A DNA stretch of 64,000 nucleotides from Fodinibacter sp963811825 (GCA_963811825.1 CAWESS010000024.1:124001-188000); one strand, 5' to 3'; shown: positions 1-11,200, counted from the first letter of the stretch. Notes: generated from the sequence alone by a model not told the origin. Translations and numbers: made by a program.

Positions 1-182
1 CGCCATCGAGGCGGAGTCCGACGACGCTCGGCACCTCGGTGCGCGAGCGGTGCCTGTCGATGCCCGAGCCCCCCGGAACCGACATGTTCGACAACGTCTA
101 CGCCACGGCGCACCCGGTCATGGAGCGCGAGCGGGCCGAGTTCGTCGCCTACCAGGCGTCGTTCGAGGGAGCACAGGCGTGA
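1..182 (+). CDS. 2-oxoacid dehydrogenase E1 component alpha subunit, C-terminal fragment
   Basis: The gene enters from the left edge and ends at TGA 180-182. The visible tail reads ERCLSMPEPPGTDMFDNVYA, the usual C-terminal region of thiamine-diphosphate-dependent E1alpha (branched-chain or pyruvate type), which forms the decarboxylating heterotetramer with E1beta. The first 40 bases read AIEAESDDARHL in a different frame, so one extra base lies near 35-45. The stop overlaps the GTG start of the E1beta gene, so the two subunits are translationally coupled. Substrate class (branched-chain versus pyruvate) cannot be decided from this fragment. Confidence 0.8.
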   Translation, partial: PSRRSPTTLGTSVRERCLSMPEPPGTDMFDNVYATAHPVMERERAEFVAYQASFEGAQA

Positions 183-1149
183 GCACCACGACCATCGCCA
201 AGGGCATCACGAGCGGCCTGCGCGCCGCGATGGACAACGACCCCAAGGTCGTCCTCATGGGTGAGGACATCGGCAAGCTCGGCGGCGTCTTCCGCGTCAC
301 CGAGGGGCTGCAGAAGGACTTCGGCGAGGACCGGGTCATCGACACCCCGCTGGCCGAGGCCGGCATCGTCGGCACCGCGATCGGGATGGCGCTGCGCGGT
401 TACCGGCCGGTCGTCGAGATCCAGTTCGACGGGTTCGTCTACCCCGCGTTCGACCAGATCGTCACCCAGGTCGCCAAGCTGCACGCCCGCTCGCTCGGCA
501 TCGTCAAGATGCCGATCGTCATCCGCATCCCGTTCGGCGGCGGCATCGGCGCGGTCGAGCACCACAGCGAGTCCAACGAGGCCTACTTCGCGCACACCGC
601 CGGCCTGCGGGTCGTCGCCTCTCCAACCCGCACGACGCCCACTGGATGATCCAGCAGGCCATCGAGACCGACGACCCGGTGATCTTCTTCGAGCCCAAGC
701 GCCGCTACTGGGACAAGGGCGAGGTCGGCGACGGGCCCGCCGGGCCGCTCAGCTCGGCGCGCGTGCTGCGCGAGGGCACCGACGTCACCCTGCTCGCCTA
801 CGGCCCGATGGTGAAGACCTGCCTGCAGGCCGCCCAGGCTGCCGAGGAGGAGGGGCGCAACCTCGAGGTCATCGACCTGCGCTCGCTGTCGCCGCTCGAC
901 GAGGACGCCATCCTCACGTCGGCCCGCAAGACCGGCCGGGTCGTCGTGGTCCACGAGGCGTCGACCTTCCTCGGGATGGGCGCGGAGATCGCGGCGCTCA
1001 TCACCGAGCGGGCGTTCTACCACCTCGAGGCCCCGGTGCTGCGGGTCGGCGGCTACAACGTGCCGTACCCGCCGAGCCGCATCGAGGAGGAGTTCCTGCC
1101 CGACCTCGACCGGGTGCTCGACGCCGTCGACCGCTCCCTCGCGTACTGA
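179..1149 (+). CDS. 2-oxoacid dehydrogenase E1 component beta subunit (one frameshift)
   Basis: About 323 residues once the frame is repaired, the normal E1beta length. The N-terminal half carries the family blocks VLMGEDIGKLGGVFRVTEGL, DTPLAEAGIVGTAIGMALRG and EIQFDGFVYPAFDQI. The second half begins MIQQAIETDDPVIFFEPKRR and ends in the transketolase C-terminal fold with YNVPYPPSRIEEEFLPD. The two halves lie in different frames and join around 613-620, where the expected APSNPHDAHW reading has lost one base in a C-rich run. With E1alpha it transfers the acyl group of a 2-oxoacid to the lipoyl domain of E2, encoded next. The GTG start at 179 overlaps the upstream stop. Confidence 0.85.
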
Positions 1150-1164
1150 AAGGGGTTCTCGCAG

Positions 1165-2603
1165 ATGGCTCTTCGTGAGTTCAAGCTCCCCGACCTGGGT
1201 GAGGGTCTGACCGAGGCCGAGATCGTCACGTGGCACGTCGCCGTCGGTGACACGGTCAAGGTCAACGACATCGTCGTCGAGGTCGAGACCGCCAAGTCGC
1301 TCGTCGAGCTGCCCGTGCCGTTCGCCGGCACCGTGGCCGCGCTGCACGTCGACGAGGGCGACACCGTCGACGTCGGCACGGTCATCATCACGGTCGACGA
1401 CGGGGTGGGCGGACGGCGGATGCCGACGCGCCGGCTCCCGCTGCCGCCGCACCGCCCGCGAGGCGGCAACCGATGCAGGTGCGCCGGGCGAGGAGATCGC
1501 CGAGGAGCTGATCGGTGGCACGACCTCCACCGGGCGCACGGCCGTGCTCGTCGGCTACGGGGTCAAGCAGACCGAGGCCAGCGCCGCCCCCGCGCCGGCA
1601 GCCCGCCGCCTGCCCCTGCCCGCCGGCCAGCGTCCCGGAATCGACCAATAGGTCGACCGCAGGGACAGCCGGCCAGCGGGGAACGGTGCGCGCGCTGGCC
1701 AAGCCGCCGGTCCGCAAGCTCGCCAAGGACCTCGGGCTCGACCTCGCCACCATCAGCCCGACCGGGCCCGGCGGCATCGTCACGCGAGCCGACGTCGAGG
1801 CGGCGGCCGCGAGCGCGACTGGCGCCCGGCACGGCACCGGAGGCTCGGATGCCGTTCCCGCCGCGTCCCGCTGGGGCCGCCCACGGCATCCGGCGAACGG
1901 GAGGAGCGGGTGCCCGTCAAGGGCGTGCGCAAGATGACCGCGCAGGCGATGGTCGGGTCGGCGTTCACCGCGCCGCACGTGACCGAGTGGGTCACCGTCG
2001 ACGTCACCGCGACGATGGAGCTCGTCGACCGGCTCAAGCAGGACCGGGAGTTCCGGACGTCAAGGTCACGCCGCTGCTCGTGCTCGCCAAGGCGATGTGC
2101 GTCGCGATCCGGCGCAACCCGGACATCAACGCCTCCTGGGACGAGGCGGCCCAGGAGATCGTGCTCAAGCACTACGTCAACCTCGGCATCGCGGCGGCCA
2201 CCCCGCGCGGGCTGATCGTCCCCAACATCAAGGACGCCGACGCCATGACGATGCGCGAGCTCGCCGAGGCGATCGGCGCCCTGACGGCGACCGCGCGCGA
2301 GGGCCGGACCCAGCCCGCCGACATGACCGGCGGCACGATCACCATCACCAACGTCGGCGTCTTCGGCATCGACGCCGGCACGCCGATCCTCAACCCGGGT
2401 GAGTCGGCGATCCTCGCGTTCGGCGCGGTGTCCCGGCGGCCCTGGGTGTCGCGGCGACGGGAGCGAGCATCGAGCCGCGCTGGGTGACCACCCTCGCGCT
2501 CTCCTTCGACCACCGGCTGGTCGACGGCGAGCTCGGCAGCCGGTACCTCGCGGACGTCGCGGCGATCCTTGCGGACCCGTCCCGCGGACTCGTCTGGGGC
2601 TGA
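1165..2603 (+). CDS. dihydrolipoamide acyltransferase E2 (several frameshifts)
   Basis: Starts ATGGCTCTTCGT 15 bases after E1beta, with GGGG upstream as a weak Shine-Dalgarno. The order of domains is classic E2: an N-terminal lipoyl domain (EVETAKSLVELPVPFAG, lysine in ETAKS), an Ala/Pro linker, a peripheral-subunit binding domain (LAKPPVRKLAKDLGLDL, GPGGIVTRADVE at about 1690-1800), and a catalytic domain (MTAQAMVGSAFTAPHVTEWV, GGTITITNVGVFGIDAGTPI, and LSFDHRLVDGELGSRYLAD holding the HxxxD active-site histidine). The reading frame changes at least five times, near 1400, 1650, 1900, 2055 and 2440, although every conserved block survives. That pattern suggests base-call error rather than decay. 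It forms the core of the same dehydrogenase complex as the two upstream genes. Confidence 0.85.
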
Positions 2604-2650
2604 CCACGTAGCGGAATCGAGGTGGCCAGGGCGGCCGTGGCGAGCAGGCC

Positions 2651-3105
2651 CTAGTAGAGGGTGGTGGTCCACGCCCCAGGGGTGTCGAGGGCGAAGTCGG
2701 GTCCGCCGACGGCCGTGGCCGTCACGGCCCAGACCGCGAGGGCGGCGATGAAGACGACCGCGCCAACCCGCCGCACGGCCGGCGTCGGCCCGCGAGGGCA
2801 TACGCCCCGATCACCGAGATCAGGGGAACGCCGATCGCGCCACCGCCCACGCCACCCTCGAACAGGGTGGCGGGATCCGCCAGCCCCGGCACGAGGACGG
2901 CTACGAAGAGCAGCGGCGACCAGACCAGGAGCCGGCGGGGCCGACCGCGGCGTCGTTCGAGCTCGGCCCAGCCGAGCAGTGCCCCGATGGCCGTGCCGGG
3001 CAGGAGAACATAGCCGAACGTTCCGATCCAGGACACGGCCGACTCGTCCCCCATGACCGCTGACATGAGGCCGCGCAGGCCCGCGGCCCATGCCAGTCCC
3101 GTCAC
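2651..3105 (-). CDS. small multi-pass membrane protein, downstream paralogue of a tandem pair
   Basis: Not recognised as a named family. The GTG start at 3105 overlaps the stop of the upstream gene on the same strand (GTGA). The protein opens TGLAWAAGLRGLMSAVMG and has hydrophobic segments around FGYVLLPGTAIGALLGWAEL, LLVWSPLLFVAVLVPGLAD and VGAVVFIAALAVWAVTATA, ending in GPDFALDTPGAWTTTLY. One frameshift sits near 2780. The pattern WAAGLRxxM...LLPGxAxGxLLG recurs in the upstream gene, so the pair probably arose by duplication. The length (about 150 residues) and the four helices suggest an integral membrane protein of unknown role. Confidence 0.6.
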
Positions 3106-3693
3106 GGCGCCGACCCACGGCAGCAGGGCATCGCCACCACGGATCCCGTGCGGGTGGGGAGCGTGGCTGCAAGCTCAGCACAGCCATCAGGGACCCACCG
3201 AACAGGCACACCCACGCACCCAGCGGGGTGGACAGCGGGGCTGGCATCGTCCCGATGAAGAACAGCAGAGCATCCCCGCGACCAGACGACACCGGACAGC
3301 ACCCGGCAGACGGACCACCGGCCTCGGGAGAGGGCGACCCCACCCGTCAGGGCGGTGCCGACGACCATGAGCGCGCCCCCGCCCTCGCCGGTGGGGAACA
3401 GCGCCTGAAGATCGCCGGGTCGAGCAGGGCTGACGCGAAGAGCGCCGGTGCCCACACGAGCCCGTCGGAGCGGCCGGCCCGTCGAGCGCGGGCCCCGGCC
3501 AACCCGAGCAGTCCCCCCACGGCAGCGCCCGGCAGGAGGACCAGGGGACGGTCAGCCAGGTCGAGGTCGTCGCGCCCCCCGCGAGCTGGCCCATCCAGGC
3601 CCGTAGCCCGGCCGCCCAGGTGACCCCGAGGACGGCGCCGAGAACGGCGCCTCGGCTAAGGCGGGGGTTGACGGGCGTGCGTGCTCGGTCCAT
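3102..3693 (-). CDS. small multi-pass membrane protein, upstream paralogue of a tandem pair (frameshifted)
   Basis: Start MDRARTPVNPRLSRG at 3693, preceded on its strand by a strong AGGAGGGA ribosome site. The first helix region reads AVLGVTWAAGLRAWMGQLAGG, matching the downstream gene's opening. Later blocks GAAVGGLLGLAGARARRAGR, DGLVWAPALFASALLDPAI and LGAWVCLFGGSLMAVLSL lie in different frames, so two or three single-base errors are present. It ends at TGA 3102-3104, overlapping the next start. It is divergent from the LuxR-type gene at 3840, with about 145 bp between them that must hold both promoters. Function unknown; the context suggests a membrane pair controlled by that regulator (inference). 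Confidence 0.55.
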
Positions 3694-3839
3694 CACGATC
3701 CCTCCTCGTCGGGATGGGCGGCGATGGTGGTGGTGCTCATGTCGAGAAAAGTAGCTACCGCGACACCCGGGGGGACATCCGTGGATCCACTCAATTGCCC
3801 ACTCCGAGTGTCGCGGGCCCACGAGTAGGGTCGGTCGGC

Positions 3840-5463
3840 ATGGAGGAGGCGCCGGGTCTGCCGGATGGTTCGATGCCGAGCACCTGCTCGACGTCGCCCG
3901 CCGACACCACGCGGAGGGCGACGTCGATGCGTGCGTGGGCGGCCGCGAGCGACCTTTCGGCACACGCCAGGCAAGCCCAGGACCCCACCATCCTGGCGCG
4001 CGCCGCGCTCGTCATCCGACAGCCGGGTGACCGCCTGGTCCGGGCTCGGGTGCACGCGCTGGCGCGCGAGGCACTGACCCGGGTGGAGGCGCTCCGCGCG
4101 AGCGAAGCGAGCCGGACCAGGTCACCACCCTGTTCGCCACACGACTCGCCTCCCAGGTGGCGGCAACGCGGGATCCCTTCGGCAGCGACGCCATTCAGGT
4201 CGCGGCCGGACAGCTCGACCCGGCCGACCTTCGTGATCCGGAGGGAAGCTTCCTCGCCCTCCAAGCAGGGGTCGCCGAGTTGCAGAACGTGGCGCACGCG
4301 GAGGAACGCCTCACCCTCGCCACCCGTGCGGTGGTACTCGGCGCGGCGACGGCGGGCTTTGAGTACGAGGCCTGGGGGAGGCGCTGGCGCATGGATGCCT
4401 TCGCGGAGCTGGGGCTCCGGCTGGATCTGGCGTCCGAGCGTGCGGCAGTCGCGCCATTGACCGAGCGGCTCGGAACGGAGTGGCGTTCGTGGCTCGTCCT
4501 CACCCGGGCCTCCGACAAGCTGCTCGAGGGAGACTTCTCGACCGCCCTTCACCTCGCTGACGAGGCGCGCAACGTGGGTGGGGTGGGCGGCCTCGCCGAC
4601 TTCTTCCACCTCGTCTTCGCCTCCGAGGTGGCGGCGTGGACCGGCGCCGGAGCGCAGGATGCCGCAGACGAGCTGGCCGGCATCATCGAGCATCTGCCGT
4701 TTCTCGCCCGCAGCTGGCTGGCGATCGCGTGGCTGGCTGCCGGCGAACGTGACCGTGCCCTCGATGTGCGGCGAGCTGTGCGAGGGCACGTCGAGAAGAT
4801 GCCCGAGGACGCATCGGAATGGGTCATCGGCGCGGTCAGTCGCGTCGACCTGTGCGAGGCCTTCTCCGACACGGTGGTCGCGCAGGTGCTGTACACAGCC
4901 CTGCCGTTCGAGGGACGCCAGGCGATAGGCGCCGCTCACGCACCTCACCACGGACCCATCGCAGTGGCCCTCGGTCGCCTCGCCCTGGTGCTGGGTCGGC
5001 CGACCGTGCCAGGGCGCACCTCACGTCCGGCCTCGCCGCGGCGGAGCAGCTCCAGTCGCCCCCGTACGTCGGCCTGGCCCACGCGGCACTTGCCGCCACG
5101 TACACCCCGGGGACCCGGGCGCGCGCTGAGCACACGGCGGCAGCGAGGGCACTCGCTGAACGGCTGGGTTCCCCCTACCTCGCCGACAGGGTCGCCGTTC
5201 TCGGGGGGACGGCAAGGGTCCTGGACGCGAGGGTGACACCTCGGGAGACCGAGATCGCCAGCCTGGTCGCAGCAGGTCTGACGAACGGTGCCATCGCCCA
5301 GCGCCTGGTGCTCTCGGAGCGCACCGTCGAGAACCACGTCTCCCATCTGCTTCACAAGCTCGACCTGCCGACGCGTGGCACGCTCGCGGTGTGGGTCCGT
5401 GACCACGACGACGAGACGCGCCGAGCCGACGAGACGGTCCGCGACGAGAGGACATCGCCATGA
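3840..5463 (+). CDS. LuxR-family transcriptional regulator with long helical sensor region (frameshifted)
   Basis: The last 70 residues form a GerE/LuxR helix-turn-helix: VTPRETEIASLVAAGLTNGA followed by IAQRLVLSERTVENHVSHLL, with the usual E-x-EV...TV-x-NHV signature. The preceding 450 residues are helix-rich and TPR-like (LATRAVVLGAATAGFEYEAW, AVAPLTERLG, ADELAGIIEHLPFLARSWLA), as in large LuxR proteins. No Walker A motif is visible, so it is not a full LAL/MalT ATPase. Frame changes occur near 3875, 3925, 4100 and 5010. The ATG at 3840 is the first plausible start. The final TGA overlaps the ATG of the next gene (ATGA), so the two proteins are made together. Confidence 0.75.
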
Positions 5464-6923
5464 ATGACCCGATCGGAGTCGTGTTCCCCGAGGTCGAGGG
5501 GCGCCGCTCGACGAGCGCCACCGGGCGTGGCGTCGTGGCCGACGCCCTGCGGCCCGTCGACCCGGTCGGCGCGGCCGCCGCCCAGCGCGAGACCAACTGG
5601 CGCAGTGGGTACCTCACCCACTTCCGCCGGCTCGTCGAGGCAGGACTGGCCACACCGCAGGATGCCGTCGCGATCGCCGACGCGGGCCTGGCCTCCGTGC
5701 ACGACCGGATGCGCTGGCGTGACCCCGACGGCGGCGAGTGCCGCCTGGACGCAGCGCTGGGCGGCGTCGTGGGGAGCCCCGCCGACAACCTCACCACCGA
5801 GAGCCACGGCGGCGGCGGCGAGCCCGACACGGCCCTGACCGTTCCCTACCGCGGCACCCGCCTCGCGGGCGACGACCTGCGGCGTCGGCTCGACGCGTGG
5901 GTGGCCGACGGGGTCGTCGAGCCGAGCCTGCGTGAGGCCGTGGGCGCCGTGCTCGACAACCCCGACTGGTTGCGGCTCGAGGGCCGAACCGTCGTCGTGC
6001 TGGGCGCGGCCGCCGAGATGGGCCCGCTGCGGTCGCTGCTGCGGTGGGGTGCCACCGTCGCGGCCGTCGACCTGCCCCGCCCCGAGCTGTGGACCCGACT
6101 GCTCGACGACACGGCATCCAGTGCCGGGCGGGTGCTCGTTCCGGCCACTCACGGCACCTCGCCGCTGTCCGAGCGGGCGGGGGTCGACCTCATCGGCGGC
6201 CTCCCGACGGCCACCGGCTGGGTGTGCGGGCTGCCCGGGCAGCTGGTCCTCGGCAACTACGTCTACGCCGACGGCGCGACGAACGTGCGGGTCAGCACCG
6301 CCGTCGACGCGATGACCCGCATCGTGCGCCTCGCGCGACCGGACACGGCGCTGTCCTTCCTCGCGACGCCCACCGACGTCTTCGCGGTGCCGGGGGAGGC
6401 CGTCGACGCGTCGGCGCTGTCGTACTCGCAACGGCGCACCTCGAAGGTGCTGCGAGTGCCGCTGCGCACGCTCTCGGGTGGGCGACTGCTCCGCCGCAAC
6501 TACCAGCCCGGCGAGGACCCCGGCATCAACGACTCCGTCGTGCTGCAGCAGGGACCGAACTACCTGCTCGCGAAGCGCATCCAGCGCTGGCGGGCGACCT
6601 CGGCCCGGGCCCAGGGCGCCACGGTCTCGTTCAAGATCGCCCCGCCGACCCGCACCCGCTCGGTCGTGAAGAACAAGGCCCTCGCCGCTGCGTATGCCGG
6701 GGCGCACCGCTTCGGGGTGGAGGTCTTCGAGCCCGGCACCGCGAACACCTTGATGGCGGCGCTGCTGGTGCACGACCTCACCGTCGGGTCGCCACGCCAG
6801 GACCACCCGTGGCAGGACGAGGCGTATGCCGCGGCACACGGTGGGCTGTGGCGCTCGGCCTACGACCCGCGCAGCGCGCTCGGGCTGGCGGCCCTGCTCG
6901 GCGCCGCCTCGGCCCGCCCCTAG
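5460..6923 (+). CDS. uncharacterised 487-residue protein with a Rossmann-like nucleotide-binding core
   Basis: Not recognised. An intact frame starts at ATG 5460, overlapping the stop of the LuxR-type regulator. The middle (about residues 175-215) reads GRTVVVLGAAAEMGPLRSLL then RWGATVAAVDLPRPELW. This is a strand-turn-helix-strand with a Gly-rich turn and an acidic residue ending the second strand, as in NAD(P)-binding Rossmann folds. Later parts carry QLVLGNYVYADGATNVRVS and VLQQGPNYLLAKRIQRWRA. Two conserved-looking RRTSKVLRVPLRTLSGG and TFxK-type basic stretches follow. No signal peptide or membrane segment is seen. Coupling to a regulator suggests an enzyme responding to the same signal, but the substrate is unknown. 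Confidence 0.6.
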   Translation: MNDPIGVVFPEVEGRRSTSATGRGVVADALRPVDPVGAAAAQRETNWRSGYLTHFRRLVEAGLATPQDAVAIADAGLASVHDRMRWRDPDGGECRLDAALGGVVGSPADNLTTESHGGGGEPDTALTVPYRGTRLAGDDLRRRLDAWVADGVVEPSLREAVGAVLDNPDWLRLEGRTVVVLGAAAEMGPLRSLLRWGATVAAVDLPRPELWTRLLDDTASSAGRVLVPATHGTSPLSERAGVDLIGGLPTATGWVCGLPGQLVLGNYVYADGATNVRVSTAVDAMTRIVRLARPDTALSFLATPTDVFAVPGEAVDASALSYSQRRTSKVLRVPLRTLSGGRLLRRNYQPGEDPGINDSVVLQQGPNYLLAKRIQRWRATSARAQGATVSFKIAPPTRTRSVVKNKALAAAYAGAHRFGVEVFEPGTANTLMAALLVHDLTVGSPRQDHPWQDEAYAAAHGGLWRSAYDPRSALGLAALLGAASARP

Positions 6924-6944
6924 ACGGGTGGGAGGATGGGGGCC

Positions 6945-8147
6945 ATGAGTGCCTCATCGTCGATGCCGAAGCGCCCGTCCGACCCGCTCGACCTCATCGA
7001 CCTCGACAGCCAGCTGACCGACGAGGAGAAGGCGATCCGGGCGGCCACCCGTCAGGTCTGCGCCGACGTCGTCGACCCGCACATCATGCAGTGGTACGAG
7101 GACGGCGACCTGCCCGCGCGCGAGCTCGCGCTCGAGTTCGGCAAGGTCGGCCTGCTCGGCATGCACCTCGAGGGGTACGGCTGCGCCGGCATGTCGGCGG
7201 TCGACTACGGCCTGGCGTGCCTCGAGCTCGAGGCGAGCGACTCCGGCATCCGGTCTCTCGTGTCGGTGCAGGGCAGCCTCGCGATGTTCGCGATCTGGCG
7301 CTTCGGCACCGAGGAGCACAAGCAGCAGTGGCTGCCGCGCATGGCCGCGGGCGAGGCCATCGGCTGCTTCGGCCTCACCGAGCCCGACCACGGCTCCGAC
7401 CCTGCGTCGATGCGCACCCGCGCCCGCAAGGACGGCGACGACTGGGTCCTGAACGGCTCGAAGATGTGGATCACGAACGGCTCGATCGCTGACGTCGCCG
7501 TGGTCTGGGCGAATGCCGGGGAGGAGCACGGCGGCATCCGCGGCTTCGTGGTGCCCACGGACACACCGGGATTCGCCGCGCACAAGATCACGCACAAGAT
7601 GTCGCTGCGGGCCTCGGTGACGTCCGAGCTGACCTTCGAGAACGTCCGGCTCCCCGCGGATGCCGTGTTCCCCGACGTCGCCGGCCTCAAGGGGCCCCTC
7701 GCGTGCCTGTCCGAGGCGCGCTACGGCATCGTCTGGGGTGCGCTCGGCGCCGCGCGGTCGTCGTTGGATGCCGCGCGCCGCTACTCGATGGAGCGCATCC
7801 AGTTCGGCCGCCCGATCGCCGGGTTCCAGCTGACCCAGGCCAAGCTCGCGAACATGGCCACCGAGCTGCAGCTCGGCCAGCTGCTCGCCCTGCACCTGGG
7901 TCGGCGCAAGGACACCGTGGGGCTGCGGCCAGAGCAGGTCTCGGTCGGCAAGTACAACAACATCACCAAGTCCATCGAGATCTGCCGCACGGCCCGCACC
8001 ATCCTCGGCGCGAACGGCGTGAGCGGCGAGTGGCCGGTGATGCGCCACGCCAACAACCTCGAGTCGGTGCTCACCTACGAGGGGACCGTCGAGATGCACA
8101 CGCTCGTCCTCGGCCAGGCGCTCACCGGGGAGTCCGCCTTCCGCTGA
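6945..8147 (+). CDS. gcdH: glutaryl-CoA dehydrogenase (acyl-CoA dehydrogenase family)
   Basis: About 400 residues, FAD-dependent, oxidising and decarboxylating glutaryl-CoA to crotonyl-CoA in lysine/tryptophan breakdown. Visible family blocks are CFGLTEPDHGSDPASMRTRA (FAD and substrate binding), NGSKMWITNGSIADV, RYSMERIQFGRPIAGFQLTQ, ICRTARTILGANG, and SVLTYEGTVEMHTLVLG. The glutamate in TYEGT is the catalytic base position typical of GCDH and short-chain dehydrogenases. The start ATG 6945 is preferred over ATG 6936 because a GGGAGG site sits at 6929-6934 at proper spacing. It stands alone, 22 bases after the previous gene. Other acyl-CoA dehydrogenase specificities cannot be wholly excluded. 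Confidence 0.85.
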   Translation: MSASSSMPKRPSDPLDLIDLDSQLTDEEKAIRAATRQVCADVVDPHIMQWYEDGDLPARELALEFGKVGLLGMHLEGYGCAGMSAVDYGLACLELEASDSGIRSLVSVQGSLAMFAIWRFGTEEHKQQWLPRMAAGEAIGCFGLTEPDHGSDPASMRTRARKDGDDWVLNGSKMWITNGSIADVAVVWANAGEEHGGIRGFVVPTDTPGFAAHKITHKMSLRASVTSELTFENVRLPADAVFPDVAGLKGPLACLSEARYGIVWGALGAARSSLDAARRYSMERIQFGRPIAGFQLTQAKLANMATELQLGQLLALHLGRRKDTVGLRPEQVSVGKYNNITKSIEICRTARTILGANGVSGEWPVMRHANNLESVLTYEGTVEMHTLVLGQALTGESAFR

Positions 8148-8215
8148 CCCGCCACATGAGTGAACCTTCACCGTGGGCTGACGACCCCGTGATCTCGAGG
8201 TCCACGCTGGGGAAC

Positions 8216-11200
8216 ATGGAACTCTTGGCCCACAGTCGGCGATGGCCCGTCGCGCTCGTCGCGAGCATCGTCGCGGCGATGCTCCTCATCCCCCCGCCGA
8301 GGCTGCCGTTGACGGCTGCGTGCCCTCCACGGTGGTGACAGCGCATCCGCCGATGCGTGGGTCGACGCGAACAGCACCCAGTCCAACAAGGGCTCGGACG
8401 CGGTTCTGAGTGTCGGCGAGACGACCCGCTCCCTCGTGAGGTTCTCCCTGCCCACGGGTGTGCCCAGGGGTGCGTGGTGGAGCTGGCGAGGCTGCGGTTG
8501 TACGCGGACTCGGGGACCGAGGGGGCGCGGGTGGAGACGCTCCCGCTCGCCTCCACGTGGTCGGAGAGCACGGTGACATGGGGCAGCCAGCCAGCAGCGA
8601 CCGGCATCCCGCCGCGGCGTGGTCGCGAGATGGGTACATGCAGTGGAACGTCACGGCCTTCCTGCCATCGATGATCGCGGGGGCGAACCACGGGTTCCTG
8701 GTGCGCGACGCGGCCGACGCCACGGATCTGGCCGGTAAGCACGGGTTCTATGCGCGCGAGAAGGGCGAGAACCCACCGCAGCTCGTGATCCGGTTCGCGG
8801 CGCCCCCGAGCGGTGACCCGGCCCCGCCGGCCCCGCCGCAGCCGCGGTCCGTGAGGTGTGGGCAGCTGGTCACGGAGAGCACTCTGGTGACCAACGACCT
8901 CACGAACTGTCCGGGGGACGGGCTGCACATCGGTGCTGACCGCCTCATCCTGGACCTCGGCGGCCACACGATCGACGGTGTCGCTCTCGGAACCGGCGTG
9001 CGCAACGAGGGTTTCTCGTCGGTCACCATCCGCAACGGCACCATCCAGGAGTTCGACCGTGGTGTCGAACTGCTCGAGGAGACCCGAGCTGGGTGTGGTG
9101 GCTGATCTCATGATCCGGCAGAACGAGGTGGCCGGGATCGAGCTGTTCGACGCAGGAGGGGCCCTCTAGGCGGCAACACCATCAGCGGAAACACCGTCGA
9201 GGAGAACGGTGGGGGCATCCTGCTCGTGAGCGGGACCGCGGGCACGACCGTCAGCGAGTAACACCCTGACGCGCAACGGGGGTGCCGCGCTGCTGCTACG
9301 CGCAGCGGACTCGAATCGTCTGGAGGACAACCGCATCGTCGGGGGTGGCGATCTGGGTATCGAGCTGGACGGCTCCGGTGGCAACGCGCTGGTCGGGAAC
9401 GTGGTGGCAGGACACGAGCGATGGTGCCATCGAGATCCACCATGGTTCGCACGGCAACCGGGTGGAGGGCAGCGTCCTCACCCAGAGCGGTGACACCGGC
9501 ATCCTCGTCAGCGAGTCTGACGGCAACGAGCTGGTGTCGAACACATCGACCGGGATGTCCGACAGCGGCATCGGGCTCGATGCTGCGAACGACGGGGTCG
9601 TGCGTGGAAACGTCGTTCGCGGCAACCCGGGTGGGCTGCAGGTCGACGGGTCGAGCCGCAACCTGATCGAGGCCAACGACGCGAGCGGTGGGAGTGGGAT
9701 CGGGATCGAGCTCGGCGTGGATTCCACCGCCAACCGTCTGGTGCTGAACACCGCCAATGGCAACGCCGCCCAGGGGATCTACCTGTCGGACGAAGCGCCG
9801 CTCGCGTCGGGGAACGAGTTGTACCGCAACACTGCCAACGACAACGGCGCGGACGGCATCACGATCGCCAAGGGCGGTCACACCGTGACGGCCAACGTCG
9901 CACTCCGCAACCGCGGGTGGGGCATCAGCGCCACGGGTGTCAACGCCTCGGCGAGGAACATGGCGGAAGGCAACCTCCAGGCTCGCCAGTGTCAAGGGGT
10001 TGCCTGTGGGCCGGTCGACGTCGTACCACCGGAGACCACGATCGACGACGGCCCGGATGCCGCCACGTCGAGCTCCAGCGCAGTGTTCGCCTTCACCTCC
10101 AACGAGCCCTTCTCCACCTTCCTGTGCTCGTTCGACGACTCCGAGGAAGAGCCCTGCACGTCTCCCCTGCAGTTCGACGGGCTCGATGAGGGCACGCACG
10201 AGCTGAAGGTGACGTCGACGGACGAGCACGGGAACGCCGATCCGACCCCGGCCGTCCACACCTGGACGATCGACACCACGGCGCCGCAGACGACGGTCGA
10301 CTCGGGCCCGGAGGGGAGCACGACGAGTACGAGTGCGTCGTTGGTGTTCTCCGCTGATGAGGCTGGCGTCGTTTGAGTGCGCGCTCGACGGGGCCGCGTA
10401 CGTGAGTTGTGTGTCGCCGTTCGAGGTGAGCGGGTTGGTGGTCGGTGGTCATGAGTTCGCGGTGCGGGCGACCGACGCCGCGGGCAACACGGATGCGACG
10501 CCGGCGGTGCACACCTGGACGGTGGTGGCTCCGGCGGACATCACGGCCCCGCAGACGAGGATCGACTCGGGCCCGGAGGCGACCACGACGAGTACGAGTG
10601 CGTCGTTGACGTTCTCCGCGGATGAGGCTGGCGTCGTTTGAGTGCGCGCTGGATGACGGGCGGAGTACGTGGCGTGCGTGTCGCCGTTCGAGGTGAGCGG
10701 GCTGGTGGTGGGTGGGCACGAGTTCGCGGTGCGGGCCACCGACGCCGCGGGCAACACCGACGCGACGCCGGCGGTGCACACCTGGACGGTGGTGGCTCCG
10801 GCGGACATCACGGCGCCGCAGACCACGGATCGACTCCGGCCCGGAGGCGAGCACGACGAGTACGAGTGCGTCGTTGACGTTCTCCGCGGATGAGGCTGGC
10901 GACGTTTGAGTGCGCGCTGGATGACGGCGAGTACGCGGCGTGCAGTGTCGCCGTTCGAGGTGAGCGGGTTGGTGGTCGGTGGTCACGAGTTCGCGGTGCG
11001 GGCGACCGACGCCGCGGGCAACACCGACGCGACGCCGGCGGTGCACACCTGGAGCGGTGGTGGCTCCGGCGGATATCACGGCCCCGCAGACGACGGATCG
11101 ACTCGGGACCGCCCGAGGTGACCGAGGCCGTGTCGGCGACGTTTGAGTTCTCCGCGGATGAGGCTGGCGTCGTTTGAGTGCGCGCTCGACGGGGCCGCGT

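Noticed and set aside
8156..8215. ATG 8156 as sole start of the surface protein
   Set aside because: It would put about 20 hydrophilic residues before the signal peptide; ATG 8216 places the charged end directly before the hydrophobic core, so I kept it as alternative only.
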